A stretch of 64,000 nucleotides of DNA from Centropus unirufus (taxonomy: Eukaryota > Chordata > Aves > Cuculiformes > Centropidae): the NCBI GenBank assembly GCA_013397695.1, contig VYZI01000124.1:759354-823353 (forward strand). Direction: 5' to 3'. The position numbers and the translations under genes were made by a program. Shown here one piece after another: positions 1-9,355 of the stretch. The notes beneath the pieces were generated by a model, which saw nothing but the letters and a program-made list of their open reading frames with translations, was not told where the DNA came from and did no database searches. The stretch's first letter is position 1. Each line of letters opens with the position of its first letter.

Positions 1-1984
1 TTCAGCATTTTCTACACGGAAGTCACAACTTTCTTAGTAAAATGACTCCATAATCATGGGAAGAGGTTGTTTCAGTGAGTTTGGAAAGAGAGTAGAATCT
101 TATGGACATTAGATTACAGGATAGCTTTTCCACAGAAATTGAAAAGACCCTCTTAGAACTTGCAACTATGTCATGTCTTTGGGGCCTCATTAATACTCCT
201 ATCAGCCAAAGCAGACAGGAAAACCATGTAGGAGTGCAGGGAAAAGACTGTATGAAGAAGTGGCACTTGTGAGTGCATAAAGATATGCATTCAGACGGGG
301 ATGTGATTGAGACAGATCAGCCAGCAGGAGAGCTGACAATCCAGGATGGCTCAGAAATGCAGGATCGGTCAGCCACAGAGATGTTAGGTATTGGCTTCAA
401 TCAAGAGTGCAATCCTGATAGTAAACTAATGTGTTAAGAGTGAAGTTAAGTGTTAAGGAAGAGATAAGCCAGGTCACTGAGCTCAGCCCTCCCTCCACCC
501 CCAGTCTGTAAGAGTTTAGTTCAGGTAATTCTATAAATCTTTTCATTTATTGAAGATTAGACACCTCTCTTGATACTCTCACTGTTGTACAACTAATGTT
601 TTATGTCTCCCTGCCACTAATGTCTGGCAAATGATTGCTTTTATTCTGAATAGTTCCCTAACCTAGACAGGGGTTACCAGTGACTACTGTACTGATAAAA
701 GGGAGGGGTGTAGCCAGAGAGACTTCCTATCATAAGAGCTATTTTCCTGCAAGCTGATCTTTTAAGAGAGGTGATACAACCTTTGACAGTTGAAGTATTT
801 GAAACTACACTGAACAAAATGCTAAGAAGGGTATTGAAAGAAGCAATACCAGACTAATAGATAAATGGAGCAGGTGACCTATTACATCTTTTTAAGCTAC
901 ACTGCCATTTGATAGCTGTTTTTCAAAGCAAATCCTGTACTTCCAAGTTCCAGTTGAAAGAAGCACTACATTAGAAAAGATGTCTCAAATTAATGAAGGT
1001 AGTTTCCTACCCTTGAAGACAAACAAATGAAATAAATCCTATCAGTTGTTCTCTATTGCAGCAAAGATACTAACATATCAGGGAATAAGCTTGTTGTACA
1101 AATTCTACCCTTCCTGAAGGTAGTCAAATTTCTAAAAAAATTTTTTTTAGAATAAGACTGTTAAAAGAATTTAATAATTATAGATTTTGGAAAGCTTCAT
1201 ACTAAACTTCATATAAACTTTTTCAGAATCAGTGTTCGTTAGTGTTTATTCTACCATGCTAAACAGAGGAAGAGCAAATTTAGCTGGAAAAATCTAGATC
1301 ATAGATACTGCTGAGCTAGTAACATTCATAGTTTATCCAAGGTAATTGCAATTGTTATTTAGTAAGTTTAGATCAATTGTTCTATTTTATGGAAGAACAT
1401 AAGTTTTATTTCACACACATAAAATATACTAATCAGCACTTTGAAATACATTGAACAACAATACTTAATTCTGTGCACTTGTTGAGAGGGATCTTACTAG
1501 CGAGATACTACTCCCTAACTATTAGGGAGCCTATCAGTAGAATAACACTACATATGCTGGAAACACACACTCAAGCCTCTTTGCTAAACCACTTTTCTTA
1601 GCACACCTCTCTGCCTACCTAATTTTTCTCATTTCAGCCAGGCTTGTTTTTCTCCCAAAAGCAGATGCAGAAAGACAGTCTGACCTAGAAACTGTAGGAA
1701 CACATCTAGGCCATTGTGCTTAACGTCTAATTAGTGATTTCTAATTTGATATTTTCTTTGATTTTGTGAACCTAAATATAGGTAATCAACTATTTTAAAG
1801 TTATGAGAGTGGTAAGGTCTGTTGTCATTTTGTTAATAGATGGGAAGGAAACAACCAGCCATGAACCATCTTATGAGATGTCACTAACAGAGTAGTCTAT
1901 CTTTCCGTCTTCTGAAGAAGCAATATAGCCCAGGTTAATGTTTTACTGAATACTTGAAAGCAAAATCATAAATCTTCGTAGGCT
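1..1984. other. AT-rich non-coding stretch, no gene seen
   Basis: I see no long open frame, no recognisable exon and no transposon. Two small details: a C-rich tract at about 489-506 inside otherwise AT-rich sequence, and a nearly perfect A/T palindrome at 1130-1152 in which TTCT plus seven A is followed by eight T plus AGAA. Both are too short to assign a role. Confidence 0.7.
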
Positions 1985-2500
1985 TTCAAGGATTATCTCC
2001 TCCAAGCTCAGTAACTGCCCATTCCAATGTTCCAGAACTCAAGCAAAGATGTCAAGGTGACTGGATGGATGAGAAAGGAGCTCCTGACATAAAAAGAAGA
2101 TAAATGTACAAAAGATGGAAACAGGGGAATGTGGTCAAGGAGCATAGAGATGCTGTCCAGCTGTGCAGAGAAGGGATTAGGGAAAGCAAAGCCCATCTGG
2201 AGCTGAACCTCATTAAATTCAGCAAAAGTAAATGCAAGTGTGGCATACGTGGAGGACTAATCCCATGCCCCAGAACAGACTGGGACCAACTGACTGAAAA
2301 TCAGGTCGACAAGGGAGTGCTCCAGGAAACCTGGTGGACAGCAAGCTGACCATGAGCCAGCAATGTGTCCTTGTGGCAAGGAAGGTCAACAACAACCCAG
2401 CACGCTTTAGGAAGAGCACTGCCAGCAAGTCGAGAAAGATGATCCTTCTCTTCACTCAGCGGAGGTGAGACGCTATCCTGAGTGCTGTCTGTTCCCCTGT
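1985..2500 (+). mobile_element. CR1 LINE fragment (ORF2, internally deleted)
   Basis: This is a degenerate piece of the CR1 retrotransposon ORF2, sense on the plus strand. The first part (to about 2210) reads as the linker between the endonuclease and the reverse transcriptase, with signs such as YKRWKQG, RDAVQLCREGIR and KAHLELNL. At about 2208-2213 the reading jumps to a region that normally lies after the catalytic core: FSKSKCK, then in another frame NLVDSKLTMSQQC, VLVARK and RKSTASKSRKMILL. The whole catalytic reverse-transcriptase core between these parts is missing, so this copy carries an internal deletion. An 81-codon open frame (2104-2349) crosses the junction, but further frameshifts and stops, for example near 2457, show that the copy is dead. 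It has no CR1 3' tail repeats and is truncated at both ends. Open frames on the opposite strand here are shadows. Confidence 0.85.
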
Positions 2501-3228
2501 ACATCAGAGGCATGGATAGGACTATGCACATGCCCTGTTCTTGTGCATCTCTTTAAGATTTTATATTAGCTATTGTTAGAAACAGCATGCCAGCACAGAG
2601 GGACCTTTGATCTGTGTATCCTTGGGCTTACTCTTATATTCCTATTTGATGGTCTCTTTTTTCCCCCTCTTTTCACAGCTATCTCGTTATAATCATAGTA
2701 GACTACATTTTTTCCGCTCAGAAATTTTAATTCTGATTTATGATCTTAGTGGCTTTTTCCTGATTAGAGCAGAAACTTCTTCTTCTCATCCTCCAAGCTC
2801 CTGCTTTTACCCCTCAAACATAACAGCTAATCTTCCTCTCCACAACATGGACTGTTCCAGAAGTGAGGGATGTAACAGGAACATATACCACTGTCACAGA
2901 AGTATTACAAGAAAAAATATTAACAACTTGTCAGTCAACAGAGAATTACACTTGCTTTACTGATATCTACATAAAGCTGTGACGTGTAGATGTGGATGAC
3001 AATGAGGGTGTTATGAACTCCAGTGGGCTAAGATTTATAGTTAAGATTCATCCCCAGAAAGCTAAGTGGCTAGGAAATTTGGGGAGCATTGGATTTCAGC
3101 ATCTGAACTGGAATCTGATTTGTTAAGAACTTGAGATAAAGGTTGAAGCGGGAAGAGCTTTGGAGCACACTATGAGGAACACGTTTATCTGCCCTAAAGG
3201 AGCGACAGCCTTCGCTAAGTGGCCTTGA

Positions 3229-3246
3229 GCACCATCTACTGGCACT
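3229..3246 (-). promoter_or_regulatory. CTCF-like binding motif
   Basis: Read on the minus strand the core is CCAGTAGATGGTGC, which fits the vertebrate CTCF core CCASYAGRKGGCRS at 13 of 14 positions; the mismatch is T in place of C in the GGC. It lies in a slightly GC-richer patch at about 3140-3300. A single motif match in 64 kb is weak evidence of use, and occupancy cannot be judged from sequence. Confidence 0.3.
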
Positions 3247-4562
3247 TTCTGCGTTAACTTCTTATAAGCCCCGCTACCTTTGAAAGAAGTTTAGCCCTGG
3301 TCACTAGGACTGTCTGAACAGTTAATTTAGTCTTTACCTGACAAAGCATCAAAGGGGAAGATTAACTTCTATCTAGAAGCACAGGGAGCAGTCAAAACAG
3401 TAGACTTCGTACTGGGATCACAAAAAGTATTTCTGGAAATCGTCCATGTATGTTGTGATTCTGCCTCAACTTGCTCAGCACTCGAGCAAAAAAAAATTAA
3501 AAAAGTAGTAGGAGTACAATTTTAAAGTTAAAAACTATCAGATACCAAATGTTTAAAGAATGTGAGAACCCTACTCAAAGATATCTTACTGGATTTCATA
3601 GAAATTGGAGGAGAAATGTATAATTGTACATGGATGAGGATTGAGTATCTGATAAGGTCTTGGTTTTAAAAAATATGTTATGGAAGAAAAAGTATTTGGT
3701 AATTAAAATTTATAAATTATTTTTTAAAATAAACTTATTAAAGGACTAAATTTATATATATATAAGTAATGAGGGTTTTTTCATGATGTGGGGTTTTTGA
3801 AGTTTTCTCTGGTATGGTTTGGTCTTATATTCTAGCTATAAAAAGATAAAAAAATATTTGTGGAAATAGGAAACTTTTAGGATTATTAAAATCTCAGTGT
3901 TCACAGAGCATGAGAATTGTGTTATTTTTAACAGAACTTCCTGTAACAGATACATATTAAGAAAATAATGCAGTGTTCAATAGTCTACTGACAATCACAT
4001 TTATTGTCATAAATATATATATAGAGAAATTGCCTCAGATTACTGTGAGTTTAATGTACATAAAGGGCAATAGCAAGAAGGGAAACTGAAGCCCATCTGA
4101 CCGCAGCTGTGTTTTGAGTCCACCTTATGACACTTCATTGCTAAAGCATTTTTCCCAGTGGTCTGGTCTTTGTTTTGAAGAGACCATTCTTTTTATCAAG
4201 AAAGGAATATGGAGGCTATGAGATATTATGTGGGCTTCGTAGTACCAACAAGTCAAGGCCATGGGAAGCTACTCAGATACATATTTATATAACAAAAAAA
4301 TAAAAGTTATTTTCAGTCTTCTGCTTCTAATTTTTGAAATCTGACTTTGTACAGATTACAACAGACTGGAATGGATTGTGCACCGCACCGTCACATTCTA
4401 AGCTTAAGATCAAGTTCCTTATTTTGAAGAAATAGAAGAATGACCCTTCAATGGATGCCAACAATTAGGTGACTTTCATCACCTTTCAAAGAATCAGATT
4501 ATTATGTTACCAGGAATCTACAGACCTCCCAGTTTTAGAAGGGGTGTAAGCAGCTGTTCTGT

Positions 4563-4586
4563 ACTCTCAGAAGTACTTCTGAGAGT
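4563..4586. repeat. Perfect 24-bp palindrome
   Basis: Twelve bases, starting ACTCTCAGAAGT, are followed directly by their exact reverse complement. A further partial half-site, TCTGAAGTAC, follows at about 4587-4596. The palindrome could form a small cruciform or bind a symmetric dimer. I do not recognise it as a known site. Confidence 0.8.
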
Positions 4587-4852
4587 TCTGAAGTACCCAT
4601 AACCCTCGCAAAAGTTTTACTCATGTTGTCTTAATTTTCTTTTGGATATTTTTTCCCTAAATATCAAAATGTTAAACAAGGAATAAATTGTTTGCTTGTT
4701 TTTTTTTTATCCTTTTTTATTAAACAGCTCTAAAAAGAACAAGAAGGAATTTTATACTTTATTCTTTGGCAAAGTAAATCCATGGAGGATTCCTCAATTA
4801 TTTTTTAGAAGGTTAAACAAGAAGACCTTTATTTAAAAAGCTAAATTTATAG

Positions 4853-4892
4853 TATGTTAGAGACATGTACATGTACATGTTAGAGACATGTA
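4853..4892 (+). repeat. Short direct duplication around an ACATGT run
   Basis: The 16-mer ATGTTAGAGACATGTA occurs at 4853-4868 and again at 4877-4892, separated by CATGTACATGT-type alternation. It looks like a recent slippage duplication. Confidence 0.8.
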
Positions 4893-5087
4893 TAGAGATA
4901 TAATCCCTAACACAGATGAAACTCACCAAATCATACTTGCCACCTGTAAAACCTATTACAATTTACTCAATTTGAGAATTATTTTAATAGCAAAAAGAAG
5001 ATAAAGATTTTACTCTGAAAAGTGAAACCTAGATTTAATAGCTTGCAATAATTCATAATGAGCTGGTAAATAATGTGAAACAATTTA

Positions 5088-5141
5088 TACTACTACTACA
5101 ACTACTACTACTGCTACTACTACTACTAATAATAATAATAA
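5088..5141 (+). repeat. Compound (TAC)n(TAA)n microsatellite
   Basis: TAC units with two interruptions (ACA and TGC variants) run to about 5128 and then change into TAA units up to about 5141. This is a simple sequence repeat in non-coding DNA. Confidence 0.95.
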
Positions 5142-7789
5142 AATAGGAAGACTTTATAACTTTTTTCCAATGGTACTTCTGCAACTGGGTTATGCCCTCA
5201 GTCCTGGGACAGTTTGCTTCATAACATAAAGATGTCTATAAAAAACATTTTATAATAAATCTTCTAATACATTTTTCCACAGATATTTGCTAACTCTTTA
5301 AATGTTATATACAATAGAACATTTCTGCTCTCTTCATTGACTGAAACAATACTTCTCAAATAGTGAAGACATCCACCCTGATGATGATCCACAAAATTAA
5401 ACTTATTCTTTTCTTTTGGATTTAAATTTTCAATGATCTTGTGGTAGAAATTTAAATATATTTTAACGAAGCCATTTCTTGAGATATGAGAAGCTTTGTT
5501 TTTGTTGCTGAAAGATAAAGTTACGGCTAAATTATGGTTTTATATTATCTTTGCAGCCTGGTACTTGTTTAATAAGATTTTCTATAAAAGCATTTACTGT
5601 GTACATAATGATAAAATCCTTACAGTGTTGTTTTTCTTTGCATAGAATAATAGGGACATAAAGAGATGCGGCTTTATTCTATGTAATGTTGTTGGATGCA
5701 TTCTGACTCAGCTCATTTTGGCTATTATGTCAATGAGCCTTATGCCTACAGTTCCCTGCCCTGGAAAACTCATAATGAATGAGATTTAATTGGAAACAAT
5801 TTTTTGTTAGCAGTAATTTTAGAACTTGTATTATAAAAGGTCAGGAGAAATGTTGAGAGAATTTTACTCTCCATCAGTGTGCAAAATAGGCTGGACTATG
5901 ACAGGTGAGAAAAATAAAACACTGTCAGAAGAAATTTGTTTGCATATTAAATCTGTAGAAAAGCTGTAGTTAATGCATGTGGCTTTAAGGAATGTAGGCT
6001 TTGGTTACACTGCATTATCTGCATCAAGAAAACTGATATAATCTGCCACTTACAGCACATATGAAAGACAAAGGGTTTCTTCTAGATGCTTAATGTATTG
6101 TCAGTCTTTTCTGATCTTTAATAAAACTTGGAAAAATGCTGTAATGGTAGAATGATACTTTTGCACAATTTAATCCTGTATATTATAAAAAAATATTTTT
6201 TCCACTCTTAAAACCCCCACATGTTTCATAATACTATATTTATGCAATGTATTAAATTCAGCACATGCAGAAGCTTACAGAGGAGATATGTTTGGGGTTT
6301 TTATTTCATTGAGGGGGGATTTATTGGTTTTGGATTTTCCAAAAATTCCGAGTATAAAATTCTCTAGTCAGATATACACTTTCTTTTTTGGGGCAGTGAT
6401 CATGACTGTGTGCACAAATACCACAGTTCCACATTCATCTGATAAATAGCATTTGAAAATCAGTTCCGAGAGTGTACTGTAATTTTCCAGCACTGATTAG
6501 GTCATTAATACTAGTTGTTGGTACTAGTTGCAGGTACTAACTGCTCCTCCCCACCCCCCCAAAAATCACAAAATTAACACAAAACAGTTTATCTGAGATC
6601 CCAGAGCAGACTTATACCTTTTTATGAGCTTAAGAACATCTTAAATTTGTATCCTCTTGATAACTAATATCCCTAAGCACAAAATTCATAGGAGGATTAT
6701 AGTTCAATCATCAGTCAGTGTTGGGCCATAGCCCCTTTATATTTTAAAGGCAGCAATCATCTAAGTGAAGTTCACATATCTGATCAGAATAGATGTTAAG
6801 CTGTTCACAAATAAAACACCAAGATAAATTAATCATACTAAAAAGAAAGTTCAACCTCTGAAATAAAATTTTATTCCAAAGCAAAATATAAAAAGTTATT
6901 CCCCAAGTGTCATTTACCTGTACAAAAAAAAAAGAGTAGGAATCCTATCTAAATTAAATGTCTGTTTTCACTGAGTCTCCTGATAGTCTAGTTGGTATGT
7001 TCCTTTCAGACAGTGTGGATCCATCAACCGTGGATTAATTCATTCATGATAATGGAACTATATTTGCAGTCTTAATCTCAATAATAACATGACATAAGCA
7101 AGGATTTTTCAGTGGGAATTGGTCTCAAGGAGCTTCCCTATGAAACTTTAAAATTCTGCTTGCATTTATACAAGGCTAAGCCCTCAATTATGTTTCCTCA
7201 GAGCAGGACTGAGGAAAAAAATCTGGGTAGTACAAGCAATGCTTCACTATCAAACTTCTGACTACTCCTCAAATTAAAAAAAAATAAAATCAAACCACAA
7301 AACAACTCTAATTCTTTAATGCTGTCATATAATCAGCTGTGAATTCATGCAAAAATTCCCTCAGAAAGCTATCAAGTATAAGCCCCTCTGATCAGTTCAC
7401 CACATGAAGGGAAAGGGAAAAGCTTAAACCTTTGAAAATTTGACCTGTTCTATAACGGAGTTCACAGTAAAAGTCAGTTAGAAAGGAAATGAGTTGTTAC
7501 ACAATTTCAGCTTTACACGAAAAGACAGAGAAAATGCTGATTGCATCAGTAGTTGCATCTGTCATCAAACAAAAAATATGAAACCGCATTTAATAATTCA
7601 GCTGATACTGACTATATTATCTCTCCTTGACATAATCACAGAGAAATTAACTTAAAATTTACTCTTGCGTGTCATTTAATGCCTTTTATAAATCTAAACA
7701 AACATGTTCTTCTCAAAGAAGAAGGCACATTTCTCTCCCATTTTTCATTCAGAGGATCTTTGCATGGAAAAAAATGCCACACACTTTAG
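5142..7789. other. Non-coding stretch, no gene or transposon recognised
   Basis: No credible open frame. The segment at about 5640-6070 is moderately mixed in base composition and contains AP-1/MARE-like TGACTCAGC at 5704-5712 and several TAAT-type sites, so it could be a conserved non-coding element. That is only an impression and needs an alignment. Confidence 0.5.
6508..6546 (+). repeat. Three tandem 13-bp units
   Basis: Units at 6508-6520, 6521-6533 and 6534-6546 share the pattern RTACTAGTTGYWG. The third is more diverged (GTACTAACTGCTC). This is a small degenerate tandem repeat. Confidence 0.7.
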
Positions 7790-7936
7790 AGGTCACCTGC
7801 TCCTGCTGTTTGTTCTGCCCCTGAAGTCATAATCTTTTGCCTGTGACATCACAATTAGTTTCTGCAGAGCTGATTACAGCCACAAACAAAGGATTATGAC
7901 TTCAGGTGAGGGATAAGCAGTGGGAACAGATGAGCT
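7790..7936. repeat. Long imperfect inverted repeat (foldback/MITE-like palindrome)
   Basis: The left arm (7790-7858) is complementary to the right arm (7870-7936) around an 11-base centre at 7859-7869, with one 2-base bulge at 7848-7849. Pairing position by position, 48 of 67 pairs are Watson-Crick, 8 are G-T and 11 are mismatches. Eight of those mismatches are A-C and only 3 are transversion-type. The best block is 7820-7839 against 7887-7906, where 19 of 20 bases pair normally and one pairs as G-T. Almost all differences between the arms are transitions, and they split evenly between G-T and A-C. That looks like neutral decay of an old, once near-perfect DNA palindrome rather than selection for an RNA hairpin on one strand. 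No clear target-site duplication is visible. It could be a decayed foldback DNA transposon, an ancient conserved palindromic element, or a hairpin RNA locus. Confidence 0.8.
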
Positions 7937-9189
7937 ACCGAGGTAAATATTCCCTGTTTCATTACTCTATCCTTAAACACAAAGTGCAGAAAGTAAAAGT
8001 TGTGCTCGATTCAAAACAAAGCACTTCATATGTGATGACAGTATCTGTTAGCAATTGCAGATTGGTCACTTGCATGTGATTATTTTCTACATAATTTCTG
8101 CTTGACAAAAATAACAGATAGAAAATATTCAATATATGATACCGAGGTCCCCAGAACTGCATTTAATTTACATATACAAGACCCAGGTTGTCTCATTCTG
8201 CATAACCCACACCACACAAAAGATAAGAAGTGCACTTCACAATATCAGTAAAGATGCACTGACTGTGCCAAAGCTTGTACAATCTATGTTAAATGAGAAT
8301 AAACAGAATTTTCAACAGGACTAGAGTACAAGAGGGCAGAAAAGAGGAAAATAAGTGGTAATTCCATGGGAGACTAATGTATATGTTTTGAAACTAACAA
8401 ATGCAGATTTTAGTCTGAAGTATTATCAGCTTACTGAGAAAAAGGGTTTTTTATTGCCTATCAACTTTAACCCATCGAGAGAAGTAAAGTTTTCTCTCTA
8501 ATGGTGACAGCAAGGCGTTTTGAGACTCCACCATTTGCTTGCTGAATGACCTTAAATAAGTCATTCAATGTGTCCATATTCCATGAAGTGTTACATGAAA
8601 TGTAGCTCTGTAGCCATTACAATAATAGGGATATTTTAGCCTTTCAGCTGCATGCATTATCTGAATGGCAGAAATATCTATATGTAAAAATACATATTCA
8701 TTCTCTATATATAAATATATTCATGAATACTTTGGGCCAGATTCCCACCTACTGGAAGTTATAACCTGTACTCCTATTACAGTCAAGCCTAGAATGAATT
8801 TCCCAAGCTTCACACATAAAGCAAGGACATTGTACATTGTAATTGAAGTACTGTAAGAAAAACACTTTCCCTTCTGGTTTTGGGCCAAGAAATAAATTTC
8901 AAAGATATCAGAAATGTTGCTTCTTAGTAATAAATCAATTATTTTTTTTTAAAAAAATTGCTGTTTTGGGAAAGAGGAAAAAAAATCCCCTTTAGTGAGA
9001 TTGAAAATAAAAATATATTTAAAGCTGAAAAAGTCAGTATGTTGATACTGTACTTTGAAACCTGAAGAAGCCTTAATTTTGACCCTCCAGAAATATTATA
9101 TCTTCACTCAAAAGCTTTCCAGGTATTAATATTTCATAAATTATAATTAATCTTTCAAAATCTTACCTTGAAGAAAGAAACCAATCAGC
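7937..9189. other. Non-coding stretch, no gene seen
   Basis: The only open frames are 60-66 codons long, without recognisable domains or codon bias. There is a short A/T-rich stretch near 8941-8958 and nothing else I can name. Confidence 0.65.
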
Positions 9190-9355
9190 TAACTCCTTAG
9201 TCTCTAAAATTTCCACTAGCCCAGAAGCTATTCCACTGGGCTCAGTACTCAGCCCCCTACTGATTTTAATTTATATGGATGATATGTTGTTTCTCACGCA
9301 CTGCTGTAGGGATACCATGAGCACAGGAAAATTAGAGGCTTGCTGATGGTAATGA
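9190..9355 (+). mobile_element. Decayed LINE reverse-transcriptase fragment
   Basis: The plus strand reads GSVLSPLLILIYMDDM at about 9237-9284. This closely matches the conserved LINE reverse-transcriptase block usually seen as GSVLGPLLF followed by an IYINDL-type stretch. About 20 codons further on, after a frameshift, RLADGNE (near 9331-9351) sits where the catalytic FADD motif is expected and appears to be its mutated form. Upstream EAIPL corresponds to the usual GVPQ lead-in. The YMDD tetrapeptide recalls the retroviral catalytic motif, but the GSVL context and the spacing to the following ADG place it in the LINE block instead. The family is probably CR1-like. The rest of the element is not recognisable. 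Confidence 0.55.

Larger units (their letters stand above)
2501..5087. other. Non-coding stretch, no gene seen
   Basis: Mostly AT-rich sequence with short homopolymers and small AT-alternating runs (about 3751-3766 and 4011-4022). A 118-codon open frame at 2607-2963 on the plus strand is rich in Leu, Ser and Phe, has no recognisable domain and is probably chance. The notable small features inside this stretch are listed separately. Confidence 0.6.

Noticed and set aside
9261..9284. YMDD as a retroviral polymerase motif, suggesting an endogenous retrovirus.
   Set aside because: The preceding GSVLSPLL and the following mutated ADD at LINE spacing fit a LINE reverse transcriptase better, and no LTR, gag or protease sequence is nearby.
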